Source: JANOBJ01 sp031411575 (lineage in GTDB: Bacteria > Pseudomonadota > Gammaproteobacteria > Burkholderiales > Burkholderiaceae_C). Taken from it: a DNA stretch of 22,089 bases. The stretch is taken from assembly GCA_031411575.1 (NCBI GenBank), contig JANOBJ010000141.1:1-22089 (forward strand), written 5' to 3'. The notes under the pieces were generated by a model. That model was not told the origin of the DNA. It was given only the letters and a program-made list of their open reading frames with translations, and did no database searches. Below are positions 13,775 to 22,056 of this stretch, in pieces. Within the stretch, counting starts at the first letter, position 1, and each line of letters starts with the position of its first letter. The position numbers and the translations under genes were made by a program.

Positions 13775-16700
13775 TCAACTGTTCAACTGTGCCCAAACCT
13801 TCTCCAGCCGCTTCACGCTCACTGGCTGCGGGGTGCGCAGCTCCTGGGCGAAGAAGCTCACGCGCAACTCTTCCAGCAGCCAGCGGAACACCATCATGCG
13901 GTCGTCCACGGCCCCCTTGCGCTCGGCCACCAGGCGCCAGTAGCGCTGCTCCTGCGGATGCAGCTCCAACAGGCGGGCGGCGTCGCGGGCGGGGTCGGCG
14001 CGGTATTTGTCCAGCCGCAGGGTGATGGCCTTGAAGTAGCGCGCGAAGTGCTGCAGCTGCGGCCAGGGCGTGGCGGCGATGAAGCGCTTGGGCATCAGCC
14101 GCTGCAGCTGCTGGGTGCAGTCGGCCGTGGCCTCGGGCGCGTTCTTGGTGTCCTTGATCTTGCGCACGGCCAGCGCGTATTCGGCCAGGATGGTGGCGGC
14201 CAGGCGCGCCACCTCGTTGGCGATCAGGGTCAGGCGGCCACGCCCCTCCTCCACCCGGCGCTTGAAATCGGCCTCGTCAGTGGGCAGCGGGTCGAGCAGA
14301 AAGGCGCGATCCAGCGCGACGTCGACGATCTGGGCGCGCAGCTCTTCCAATGTGCCTCCGCCGGCGCCGTCCGGCGTGCGGCCCACCTGCATGTACGCCA
14401 CCGCCATCTTCTGCAGGTCGGGGATGTTTTTCTCCAGGTATTTCAGCGCGTCCTTGATCTGCAGCGCAAACAGGCGGCGCAGGCCGGCGCGGTGCCGGGC
14501 GGCCGCCATGGCAGGCTCGTCAAACACCTCGATGGTGACGGCATCAGTCTGGTCCACCAGCGCCGGAAAACCGATCAGCGTCTGGCTGCCCTTGCCGATT
14601 TCCATCAGCTCCGGCAGTTCGCCAAAACTCCAGGTGGTGTAGCGCTGGTCTGCTGGCGTCACCTTTTTTGCTGCAGTTTTGATAGCAACAGATGACCGGG
14701 GGGAGCCGACCACGGACACATTTTGCTCCAAAATGGCCGCTGGAGCCGTTCCGGCAGCCGCAGCCACCGTGGCCACCGTAGCGGGGCTGGCATCGCGCTT
14801 CAGCCCCGCCAGCGCCTGGAACGCACCGCGCGCCTGCGCACCCAGCTCGGCCTTGATCGCGCCCAGGTTGCGCCCGGTGCCGAGCTGGCGGCCATGCTCG
14901 TCCACCACGCGGAAATTCATGAACAGGTGCGGCGGCAGCATGTCCAGCTTGAAGTCGGCGCGCTTCACGTCCAGCGAGGTTTCGGCGCGCACCTGCTTCA
15001 GCAGTGCATCGGTCAGGCTGCCGTGGCCGAACGCCTCGGGCGTTCCCATCAACGCCGCCAGCCGCGAGGCGTTCTCGGGCAGCGGCACAAAGCGGCTGCG
15101 CGGGCGCTGGTGCAGGCTTTTCAACAGCGCCTGAATCTTGTCCTTCAACATGCCGGGCACCAGCCACTCGCAGCGCTCGTCGTTCACCTGGTTCAGCACG
15201 AACAGTGGCACCGTCACCGTGAGGCCGTCCTTGGCGTCGCCCGGCTCGTGCAGGTAGGCGGCGGCACAATCCACGCCGCCCAGGCGAATGGTCTTGGGGA
15301 AAGCGTTGGTGGTGATGCCCGCAGCCTCGTGGCGCATCAGTTCGTCGCGCGTGAGCAGCAGCAACTGCGGCTGCTTCTTCACCTCTTCGCGGTACCAGCG
15401 CTCAAAGCTGTGGCCGCTGCACACATCGGGCGGCAGCTGCTGGTCATAAAACGCGTAGATCAGTTCGTCGTCCACCAGCACATCCTGCCGGCGCGACTTG
15501 TGTTCCAGCTCTTCCACCCGGGCGATCAACTTCTGGTTGGCGGCGAGGAACGGCAACGGCGTCTCCCACTGGCCCGCCACCAGCGCCTCGCGGATGAAAA
15601 TCTCGCGCGCGGCGTACGGGTCGACCCGGCCAAAGTTCACGCGACGGCCGTTGTACACCACGATGCCGTACAGCGTGGCCCGCTCCAGCGCCACCACCTC
15701 GGCAGCCTTCTTTTCCCAATGCGGGTCGAGCAGCTGTTTTTTCAGCAGATGGCTGCCCACCTGCTCCAGCCATTGCGGCTCGACGGCGGCAATGCCGCGG
15801 CCGAACAAGCGTGTGGTTTCCACCAGCTCGGCCGCCACGATCCAGCGGCCGGGTTTTTTCGACAGGTGCGCGCCGGGGTGGCGGTAGAACTTGATGCCGC
15901 GCGCGCCGAGGTAAACGTCTTCCTCGTCCAGCTTGCAGCCGATATTGCCGAGCAGGCCCGCCAGCATCGACAGGTGCAACTGCTCGTAGCTGGCTGGCTG
16001 TGCGTTCAGGCGCCATTTGTGCTCGGCTACCACGGTGTGCAGCTGGGTGTGGATGTCGCGCCACTCGCGCACGCGGCGCACACTGACGAAGTTCTGGCGC
16101 AGCAGGCTTTCGTACTGGCGGTTGCTGAGCTTGTGCGTGGCGCCAGACGCGCCGGCTGCATCTTTCGACCGGTCACCCCGCGCCCCGTTGATCCACTTCC
16201 ACAGCTTCAGGTAGCCGCTGAACTCGCTCTTGTCGTCGTCGAACTTCACATGCGCCTGGTCCGCCTGCTGCTGCATGTCCATCGGGCGGTCGCGCACGTC
16301 CTGCACGCTCAGGGCGCTGGCGATCACCAGCACCTCATCCAGCGCCTGGCGGTCGCGCGCTTCCAGGATCATGCGGCCCACGCGCGGGTCCAGCGGCAGG
16401 CGCGCCAGTTCCTGGCCGAGTGGCGTCAGCTCATTGGCGTCGTCCACCGCGCCGAGTTCTGCCAGCAGCTGGTAGCCATCGGCAATGGCACGGCCCGACG
16501 GCGCTTCGATAAAGGGAAAATCCTCCACGATGCCCAGCCGCAGCGACTTCATGCGCAAAATCACGCCGGCCAGCGAGCTGCGCAGGATTTCCGGGTCGGT
16601 GAAGCGCGCCCGGCCACTGAAATCTTTCTCGTCATACAGCCGGATGCAGATGCCATCGGCCACCCGGCCGCAGCGGCCCGCGCGCTGGTTGGCGGCGGCC

Positions 16701-17725
16701 TGGCTGATCGGCTCGACCAGCAACTGCTCCACCTTGCTGCGAAAACTGTAGCGCTTGACCCGCGCCGTGCCCGCGTCAATCACGTAGCGGATACCCGGCA
16801 CGGTGAGCGACGTCTCGGCAACATTGGTCGCCAGGATGATGCGCCGGCCGGTGTGGCCGTCAAAAATACGGTCCTGCTCGGCCTGGGAGAGGCGCGCAAA
16901 CAGCGGCAGCACCTCGGCGTTGCGGGTGAGCGGCTGGTGCGACAGGTGCTTGCGCAGGTGGTCGGCCGCCTCGCGGATTTCGCGCTCGCCGGGGAGGAAG
17001 ACCAGGATGTCGCCCGCCGCGTTTCCTTGCCACAGTTCATCCACCCCGTCGGCAATCGCGTTGTTCAGGTCGTACTCGCGCGACTCTTCAAACGGCCGCC
17101 AGCGCTGCTCCACCGGGAACATGCGCCCCGAGACCATGATGATCGGAGCCGGCCCGTTGCTGGATGCGAAATGCCGCGCAAACCGGTCCGCATCAATCGT
17201 GGCGGATGTCACCACCACCTTCAAGTCCGGCCGGCGCGGCAGGATCTGGCGCAGGTAGCCCAGCAGAAAATCGATGTTCAGGCTGCGCTCGTGCGCCTCG
17301 TCGATGATGATGGTGTCGTAGGCCTTGAGCAGCGGGTCGCCCTGGGTCTCGGCCAGCAGGATGCCGTCGGTCATGAGCTTGACCGACGCGTCACGGCTGA
17401 GCCGGTCCTGAAACCGCACCTTGAAGCCCACCACCTCGCCCAGCGGGGTTTTCAGCTCCTCGGCGATGCGCTTGGCCACGCTGCTGGCGGCGATGCGGCG
17501 TGGCTGGGTGTGGCCGATGAGTTTGGGCTGCTGACCCGGGCCGTAGTTGAGCTTGCCGCGCCCCATGGCCAGCGCGATCTTGGGCAACTGGGTGGTCTTG
17601 CCCGAGCCGGTTTCGCCGCAGACGATGATGACCTGGTGCTTGTGCAGCGCGGCCACGATCTCGTCGCGTTTGCCCGACACGGGCAGGGATTGGGGAAACT
17701 CAATCTGGAGCGGCAATGCAGACAA
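13775..17725 (-). CDS. hrpA: ATP-dependent RNA helicase HrpA (DEAH box)
   Basis: 1316 residues, the usual HrpA length (E. coli 1300). The first usable start is TTG at 17725 (MSALPLQIEFPQSLPVSGKR); the in-frame codon ten triplets upstream is a stop, and no ATG precedes the helicase core. Motifs: Walker A GETGSGKTT (37-45), DEAH (142-145), SAT (174-176), and motif VI QRAGRCGR (347-354). Helicase-associated and OB-fold domains follow, then the HrpA-specific DUF3418 region from about residue 1025 (YTTWSFGELPELMEIG) to the end. Just before DUF3418 there is a linker (about 985-1022) encoded by a palindromic element (see repeat copy B). HrpA acts on mRNA and ribosome-associated RNA, for example in resolving stalled ribosomes. 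Confidence 0.96.
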   Translation of the reverse strand: MSALPLQIEFPQSLPVSGKRDEIVAALHKHQVIIVCGETGSGKTTQLPKIALAMGRGKLNYGPGQQPKLIGHTQPRRIAASSVAKRIAEELKTPLGEVVGFKVRFQDRLSRDASVKLMTDGILLAETQGDPLLKAYDTIIIDEAHERSLNIDFLLGYLRQILPRRPDLKVVVTSATIDADRFARHFASSNGPAPIIMVSGRMFPVEQRWRPFEESREYDLNNAIADGVDELWQGNAAGDILVFLPGEREIREAADHLRKHLSHQPLTRNAEVLPLFARLSQAEQDRIFDGHTGRRIILATNVAETSLTVPGIRYVIDAGTARVKRYSFRSKVEQLLVEPISQAAANQRAGRCGRVADGICIRLYDEKDFSGRARFTDPEILRSSLAGVILRMKSLRLGIVEDFPFIEAPSGRAIADGYQLLAELGAVDDANELTPLGQELARLPLDPRVGRMILEARDRQALDEVLVIASALSVQDVRDRPMDMQQQADQAHVKFDDDKSEFSGYLKLWKWINGARGDRSKDAAGASGATHKLSNRQYESLLRQNFVSVRRVREWRDIHTQLHTVVAEHKWRLNAQPASYEQLHLSMLAGLLGNIGCKLDEEDVYLGARGIKFYRHPGAHLSKKPGRWIVAAELVETTRLFGRGIAAVEPQWLEQVGSHLLKKQLLDPHWEKKAAEVVALERATLYGIVVYNGRRVNFGRVDPYAAREIFIREALVAGQWETPLPFLAANQKLIARVEELEHKSRRQDVLVDDELIYAFYDQQLPPDVCSGHSFERWYREEVKKQPQLLLLTRDELMRHEAAGITTNAFPKTIRLGGVDCAAAYLHEPGDAKDGLTVTVPLFVLNQVNDERCEWLVPGMLKDKIQALLKSLHQRPRSRFVPLPENASRLAALMGTPEAFGHGSLTDALLKQVRAETSLDVKRADFKLDMLPPHLFMNFRVVDEHGRQLGTGRNLGAIKAELGAQARGAFQALAGLKRDASPATVATVAAAAGTAPAAILEQNVSVVGSPRSSVAIKTAAKKVTPADQRYTTWSFGELPELMEIGKGSQTLIGFPALVDQTDAVTIEVFDEPAMAAARHRAGLRRLFALQIKDALKYLEKNIPDLQKMAVAYMQVGRTPDGAGGGTLEELRAQIVDVALDRAFLLDPLPTDEADFKRRVEEGRGRLTLIANEVARLAATILAEYALAVRKIKDTKNAPEATADCTQQLQRLMPKRFIAATPWPQLQHFARYFKAITLRLDKYRADPARDAARLLELHPQEQRYWRLVAERKGAVDDRMMVFRWLLEELRVSFFAQELRTPQPVSVKRLEKVWAQLNS
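14670..14737. repeat. Palindromic element, copy B, inside hrpA
   Basis: Shares ATAGCAA, ATGACC and CATTTTG words and their spacing with the intergenic copy at 11743-11803, and ends in the dyad CATTTTG-CTC-CAAAATG (14719-14735). It is read through in frame by hrpA on the minus strand, giving the low-complexity linker with AILEQNVSVVGSPRSS and VAIKTAAKK between the OB-fold and DUF3418 regions. This resembles the way Rickettsia palindromic elements sit within genes. Copy boundaries are approximate. Confidence 0.5.
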
Positions 17726-17751
17726 GGCGGAAACTTCGTAGAGAATCGCGA

Positions 17752-17757
17752 ATTATC
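17752..17757 (-). promoter_or_regulatory. Possible -10 element of hrpA
   Basis: GATAAT on the minus strand, five of six matches to TATAAT, 27 bases upstream of the TTG start. A -35 is weak (TGAAAC at a 17-base spacer). The 88-base gap to the divergent argA must also hold the argA promoter, for which I see no clear candidate. Confidence 0.28.
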
Positions 17758-17813
17758 CCTGTCCGCAGCCCACTGTTTCAGCCCGTTTCCGCCCGCCACC
17801 CCAAACCGCCCTG

Positions 17814-19163
17814 ATGTCCACCGTCTTCAACTTCACCTTTGTGCCCTGGTTCCGCTCGGTGGCGCCGTACATCCACATGCACCGGGGCAAGACCTTCGTG
17901 GTCGGCATCGCGGGCGAAGCCATCGCGGCGGGCAAGCTGGCGCATCTGGCGCAAGACCTGGCGCTGATCCAGAGCATGGGCGTGAAGATCGTGCTGGTGC
18001 ATGGCTTTCGGCCCCAGGTGAATGAGCAGCTCCGGGCCAAGGGCCACGCTGCCAAGTACTCGCACGGCATGCGCATCACCGACGAGGTGGCGCTCGATTG
18101 CGCGCAAGAGGCCGCCGGCCAGCTGCGCTACGAGATCGAGGCCGCATTCAGCCAGGGCCTGCCCAACACGCCGATGGCCGGCTCCACCGTGCGGGTGATT
18201 TCAGGCAACTTTCTCACCGCGCGGCCAGTCGGCATCGTGGACGGGGTGGATTTTCAGCACTCGGGCCTGGTGCGCAAGGTGGACGTGGCGGGCGTCACGC
18301 GCACGCTGGGTTTTGGCGCGATGGTGCTGCTGTCGCCGTTCGGGTTTTCGCCCACCGGCGAGGCCTTCAACCTCACCATGGAAGAGGTGGCCACCAGCGT
18401 GGCCATTGCGCTGCAGGCCGACAAGCTGATCTTCCTCACCGAAATCCCGGGCATCCGCATCAACCCCGGCGAGCCGGAGAGCGAAGACAACCCCATCGAC
18501 ACCGAGCTGCCGTTGGCCGCCGCCGAAAAGCTGCTGGCCGGCCTGCCGAATCCGCTGCAGCCCAGCGACACCGCGTTTTATCTGCAGCACTGCGTCAAGG
18601 CCTGCAAGGCCGGCGTGGAGCGCAGCCATATCCTGCCGTTTGCGCTGGATGGTTCGCTGCTGCTGGAGATTTACGTGCACGACGGCATCGGCACCATGGT
18701 GATTGACGAAAAGCTCGAAAGCCTGCGCGAAGCCACCGCCGACGATGTGGCGGGCATCCTGCAGCTGATCGAGCCGTTCGAAAAAGACGGCACGCTGGTC
18801 AAGCGCAGCCGCACCGAGATCGAGCGCGACGCCGACCACTACACCATCATCGAGCATGACGGCGTGATCTTCGCCTGCGCCGCGCTCTACCCCTACCCCG
18901 AGGGCAAGACGGCCGAGATGGCCGCCCTCACCGTGTCGCCGCAAGCGCAGGGCCAGGGTGACGGCGAGCGCGTGCTCAAACGCGTCGAGCACCGCGCCAA
19001 GGCCATGGGCCTGGACAGCATCTTTGTGCTGACCACCCGCACCATGCACTGGTTCTTGAAGCGCGGCTTCCAGCAGGTTGATCCCGAGTGGTTGCCCGAG
19101 GCGCGCAAGCGCAAGTACAACTGGGACCGCAAGAGCCAGGTGCTGGTGAAGCGGCTGACCTGA
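17814..19163 (+). CDS. argA: Amino-acid N-acetyltransferase (N-acetylglutamate synthase)
   Basis: 449 residues (E. coli ArgA 443), ATG at 17814; start MSTVFNFTFVPWFRSVAPYI is typical of the family. The N-terminal amino-acid-kinase-like domain (about 1-290) has GKTFVVGIAGEA, VKIVLVHGFRPQVN and FLTEIPGI. The C-terminal GNAT domain (about 300-449) has AALTVSPQAQGQGDGERVL, the acetyl-CoA pyrophosphate loop, and IFVLTTRTMHWFLKRGF. It catalyses the first step of arginine synthesis, acetyl-CoA plus glutamate to N-acetylglutamate, and is normally feedback-inhibited by arginine through the kinase-like domain. It is divergent from hrpA; a terminator follows. No clear Shine-Dalgarno. Confidence 0.96.
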   Translation: MSTVFNFTFVPWFRSVAPYIHMHRGKTFVVGIAGEAIAAGKLAHLAQDLALIQSMGVKIVLVHGFRPQVNEQLRAKGHAAKYSHGMRITDEVALDCAQEAAGQLRYEIEAAFSQGLPNTPMAGSTVRVISGNFLTARPVGIVDGVDFQHSGLVRKVDVAGVTRTLGFGAMVLLSPFGFSPTGEAFNLTMEEVATSVAIALQADKLIFLTEIPGIRINPGEPESEDNPIDTELPLAAAEKLLAGLPNPLQPSDTAFYLQHCVKACKAGVERSHILPFALDGSLLLEIYVHDGIGTMVIDEKLESLREATADDVAGILQLIEPFEKDGTLVKRSRTEIERDADHYTIIEHDGVIFACAALYPYPEGKTAEMAALTVSPQAQGQGDGERVLKRVEHRAKAMGLDSIFVLTTRTMHWFLKRGFQQVDPEWLPEARKRKYNWDRKSQVLVKRLT

Positions 19164-19232
19164 AACACCCGCAAACGCTGGCGCGCGCGCATCTCCTTGT
19201 GCGCTGCATCACTTAAAAACCGGTAATAAACC

Positions 19233-19266
19233 CGCCCCCGTCTCCCCTGTTTGGCGGAGGCGTTTT
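19233..19266 (+). terminator. Probable argA terminator
   Basis: CGCCCCCGTC (19233-19242) pairs with GGCGGAGGCG (19253-19262) with one C/A mismatch and one T-G wobble, loop of ten bases, followed by TTTT. It stands 70 bases behind the argA stop. The rest of the 198-base gap (19164-19361) shows no further gene; GTTCGAAC near 19284 is a small palindrome of unknown meaning. Confidence 0.6.
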
Positions 19267-19361
19267 GCGTGTCCCTCACCTATTGTTCGAACGCCTGCCG
19301 TTGAAGGCCGGGCACTGCGGCCGAGCCCATGACGGCCATTCGTTCAATCAAGGAGGACATC

Positions 19362-20969
19362 ATGAAACGTCACAAGCGAGAGAGCTACTACATCGTCGGC
19401 GAAGGTACGGTTTACGCCGACCGCAAAGGCGAGGTCTACACCGACCCCAAACCCGGCGACGTGCCCGAGATGCGCAAGTTCCGCTTCTCGCGGATGGGGC
19501 CAAAGGGCAAGGTGGTCGACCGCGCCACGGTCAGCGGGCTGGCCACCGCCATGACCGCCGATCCCGGACCGGATTCGTCGGGGCCGGCCATTCCCGCCGG
19601 CTTCACCTACCTCGGCCAGTTCATCGACCATGACCTGACGCTGGACCGCACCGCCACCGCGTTGGGCAGCACCGTCACCATCGACGAGCTGATCCAGGGC
19701 CGGTCGCCCGCGCTCGATCTGGACTGCATGTACGGCCGCGGCCCGGCCGATGCGCAGGACAGCAAGTTCTACAGCGACGGCATCCGCATCAAGATGGGCA
19801 CCACGGCACCCACGCCGTTTCCCGATGGTGGCACCAACGTGCCGCGCGACGGGTTCGATTTGCCGCGCGTGGGCCAGGGCTCGACCAAGCTGGAGCGCCG
19901 CACCGCGCTGATCCCCGACACCCGCAACGACGAGAACCTGGTGGTGGCGCAGACGCACCTGGCGATGATCCGCTTCCACAACCGCGTGGTGGACCAGATC
20001 GCCTCGACCACGCCCAGCGCCGACCTGTTCAACAAGGCGCGCGAGCTCGTGGTCAAGCACTACCAGTGGATGATCAAGACCGACTTTTTGCCGCGCATCG
20101 TGGACCCGGCCATCGTCACTGACGTGTTCACCAACGGCCGCAAGTTCTTCGAGAAGAACGTGACGCCGGCCAACATGCCAACCATGCCGATCGAGTTCTC
20201 GGTGGCGGCCTACCGGCTGGGCCACAGCATGATCCGCGGCGCCTACCAGTGGAACCGCGTGTTCAGGGGCGGCGGCCCCGGCCCGATCGCCAGCCTGGCG
20301 CTGCTGTTCACGTTCTCCGGCACCAGCGGCATCCTGTCGCCCGACGGCGACCTGAACGACCGCGAATCCGGCAGCTTCGAGCAGTTGCCCACCAACTGGA
20401 TCGCCGACTTCCGCCGGCTCTACGACTTCACGGAAGTCGGCCGCGCTGACCTGGTGGCACCCGAGGGCGGGCCCAACGTTGCGATGAAGCTCGACACCCA
20501 GCTGGTGGACCCTCTCAAGACGCTGCCATTCGGCTCGTTTGGCGGCCCCAACACCACGCCGGTGGAAGAGCTGAACCTGGCGTTCCGCAACCTGACGCGC
20601 GCCAACATGGTCGAGCTGGCCAGTGGCCAGCAGATGGCCACGCTGATGGGCGTTGCACCGCTGTCCACCGCGCAACTCAGCCAGGGCTTGCCCAGCGGGC
20701 TGTCGGGCGTCGGCAAGAACACGCCGCTGTGGTACTACATCCTGCGCGAAGCCGAGCTCAATGGCGGCAAGCTCACAGGCGTGGGTGGCCGCATCGTGGC
20801 CGAGACCTTCCACCGCGCGATGGAAGGCAGCGAGCAGTCGATCGTGCGTGACGCCACGTTCCGCCCGACCGCGCTGGTGAGCAACCCGGGCGACCGCTTC
20901 AACATGACCGACCTGCTGCTGTTCGCCTTCGAAGGCCGGGCCGATCTGCTGAACCCGCTGGGCGACTGA
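19362..20969 (+). CDS. Animal-type haem peroxidase family protein
   Basis: 535 residues from ATG 19362, which has AGGAGG five bases upstream; the earlier ATG at 19329 has no ribosome site and would contain it. By comparison with myeloperoxidase (from knowledge, not alignment): GQFIDHDLTLD gives D89 (haem ester), distal H90 and D91 (calcium); PALDLDCMYG fits the calcium loop; TRNDEN gives catalytic R188 and E191 (second haem ester), with N192 where myeloperoxidase has its sulfonium Met; AYRLGHSMIRG gives proximal H288. The segment IRFHNRVVDQI also matches. There is no signal peptide or membrane segment (it begins MKRHKRESYY), so it may be cytoplasmic or leave by a non-classical route. Such enzymes oxidise halides, thiocyanate or phenols with peroxide. 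Substrate unknown. Confidence 0.88.
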   Translation: MKRHKRESYYIVGEGTVYADRKGEVYTDPKPGDVPEMRKFRFSRMGPKGKVVDRATVSGLATAMTADPGPDSSGPAIPAGFTYLGQFIDHDLTLDRTATALGSTVTIDELIQGRSPALDLDCMYGRGPADAQDSKFYSDGIRIKMGTTAPTPFPDGGTNVPRDGFDLPRVGQGSTKLERRTALIPDTRNDENLVVAQTHLAMIRFHNRVVDQIASTTPSADLFNKARELVVKHYQWMIKTDFLPRIVDPAIVTDVFTNGRKFFEKNVTPANMPTMPIEFSVAAYRLGHSMIRGAYQWNRVFRGGGPGPIASLALLFTFSGTSGILSPDGDLNDRESGSFEQLPTNWIADFRRLYDFTEVGRADLVAPEGGPNVAMKLDTQLVDPLKTLPFGSFGGPNTTPVEELNLAFRNLTRANMVELASGQQMATLMGVAPLSTAQLSQGLPSGLSGVGKNTPLWYYILREAELNGGKLTGVGGRIVAETFHRAMEGSEQSIVRDATFRPTALVSNPGDRFNMTDLLLFAFEGRADLLNPLGD

Positions 20970-20977
20970 GCCCGACA

Positions 20978-21063
20978 GCCCGACCGACCGGGCGACCCGA
21001 TCACTCGGGGAGGACGCCGCGGCACCCTCGCTTCCCATCATGGGAGGCGCCGGGTGCCGCGGC
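20978..21063. terminator. Three tandem hairpins between peroxidase and tae4
   Basis: GCCCG-ACCGAC-CGGGC (20978-20993), then CCCGA-TCAC-TCGGG (20996-21009), then a strong long hairpin whose 12-bp perfect outer stem (21016-21027 with 21052-21063, GCCGCGGCACCC and its complement) encloses a second stem CTTCCCA-TCA-TGGGAGG (21031-21047). There is no T-tract, so this is not a standard intrinsic terminator, but such structure should separate peroxidase expression from tae4 or protect the upstream mRNA 3' end. No consensus promoter for tae4 is evident in the 126-base gap. Confidence 0.5.
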
Positions 21064-21095
21064 CCCACCACAAACATCCATCACGAGCAAGCACC

Positions 21096-21545
21096 ATGGC
21101 CATCACCTTCACCGACCTGTGGGCCGCCCATCCGGCCAACCGCGGCATTGAATCGCCTTGCCTCAGCGCCTCCGGCGTACCCAATTTCGAGAACCAGTGC
21201 GCCATCAAGCTCGGGCTGACGCTGCAGCACGCGGGCGTGAGCTTTGCGGCCTACCCCAAGGCCAAATGCTGCTGGTTCGGCCACACCGAGAAACACGTGC
21301 TGCGCGCCGAAGAACTGGCCGCCTGGCTCAAGAACCGCCCCGCGCTGTTTGGCGCGGTGCAGCGCTTCCAGCACACCACCGACGCCGCCTTTCTGGGCAA
21401 ATCCGGTATCGTGCTGTGCAAGAACTTCTGGGGCTCGGGCCTGCAGGGTGACCATATTGACCTCTGGGACGGCGCCCAGTTTGCGGACGGCTCCAATGAC
21501 TACTTCCGGCGCAGCCAGGAAATCTGGTTCTGGCAGGTTGCCTGA
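21096..21545 (+). CDS. tae4: Type VI secretion amidase effector, Tae4 family
   Basis: 149 residues. ATG 21096 (MAITFTDLWAAHPANRG) is chosen because the earlier ATG at 21054 lies within the hairpin stem and adds a non-family extension. Tae4 hallmarks: F-x-x-LW-x-x-HP opening, CLSASGVPNFENQCAIKLGLTL with catalytic C35, AGVSF, and GDHIDLWDG with catalytic H120 and D122, ending in the aromatic IWFWQV. Tae4 enzymes are NlpC/P60-like DL-endopeptidases that cut gamma-D-glutamyl-mesoDAP bonds in the peptidoglycan of target cells after delivery by a type VI secretion system. There is no signal peptide, as expected of a directly injected effector. No structural T6SS genes are in the window, so it is an orphan effector here. 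It is followed seven bases later by the candidate immunity gene. Confidence 0.88.
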   Translation: MAITFTDLWAAHPANRGIESPCLSASGVPNFENQCAIKLGLTLQHAGVSFAAYPKAKCCWFGHTEKHVLRAEELAAWLKNRPALFGAVQRFQHTTDAAFLGKSGIVLCKNFWGSGLQGDHIDLWDGAQFADGSNDYFRRSQEIWFWQVA

Positions 21546-21552
21546 GCCGGCC

Positions 21553-22056
21553 TTGAAGGCGCCGCGCTGGGCCAGGCTGCGGGCCGAGTGGCGCGCGGCG
21601 CTGCTGGCGGCGCTGGCCGCCATGCCCGGCTGGGGCGCGGTTGCGGCGCCGGTGTCGGCTCCAACCGTCGCTGCTACCCCGGTTGCCGCACTGCGCGCGG
21701 GCGTCGGCCTGCACCGGGGCCAGTGCATCGCCGCCGTGGCGCGCGCCGACGGCAGCCACACCGTGCACGCCCTGCCCCTCACCCCGCCCTGCTTCATCGC
21801 GCAGGCGCCCGCGCGCGTGGCGGGCCCTAGCAAGGGCGATGGGGACGTCTGGGTGGTGGTGTTCGGTTCACAGAGCGGCGCTGAGGCCGGCAACGCTGCC
21901 GGGCCGCGCTGTGGCACCACGCAGGCGGCACTGGTGCTGGGGGCGGCTACCGAGCGGCTGTCGCCACGCACCGCGCGCGGCCTGCGCCTGTGCGAAGGCG
22001 CCGCGCCCAACCCGAAGGAAGCCTGGCTGTTCGCCTACCCGAACAGCGCCCGTTGA
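21553..22056 (+). CDS. Predicted secreted four-cysteine protein, candidate Tae4 immunity protein
   Basis: 167 residues if started at TTG 21553, seven bases behind tae4. This start gives a credible signal peptide: basic MKAPRWARLRAEWR, hydrophobic AALLAALAAMPGWGAVA, cleavage near AVA-AP. The first in-frame ATG (21622) would cut off most of it. The mature part looks beta-rich, with four cysteines (C58, C80, C120, C147) that could form two disulfides, segments DVWVVVFGSQSG and RCGTTQAALVLG, and an end WLFAYPNSAR. Position, orientation and periplasmic targeting are those of an immunity protein protecting against Tae4. However, it does not look like Tai4, which is a small alpha-helical protein. 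I recognise no family. The assignment rests on context only, and the start codon is uncertain. Confidence 0.6.
   Translation: MKAPRWARLRAEWRAALLAALAAMPGWGAVAAPVSAPTVAATPVAALRAGVGLHRGQCIAAVARADGSHTVHALPLTPPCFIAQAPARVAGPSKGDGDVWVVVFGSQSGAEAGNAAGPRCGTTQAALVLGAATERLSPRTARGLRLCEGAAPNPKEAWLFAYPNSAR

Noticed and set aside
14723..18025. Very long plus-strand open frame (1100 codons) opposite hrpA
   Set aside because: It is antisense to the clear HrpA helicase, has the His/Gln/Arg/Ala-rich composition of a GC-rich shadow frame, and crosses into argA in a wrong frame.
19344..21077. 577-codon minus-strand open frame opposite the haem peroxidase
   Set aside because: Antisense to a gene with intact haem-ligand motifs; His/Val/Gly-rich shadow translation with no recognisable family.
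21081..22010. 309-codon minus-strand open frame at the right end
   Set aside because: Antisense to tae4 and the putative immunity gene; tae4 is certain, and this frame shows no domain. The small chance that it is real is why the immunity call is kept moderate.
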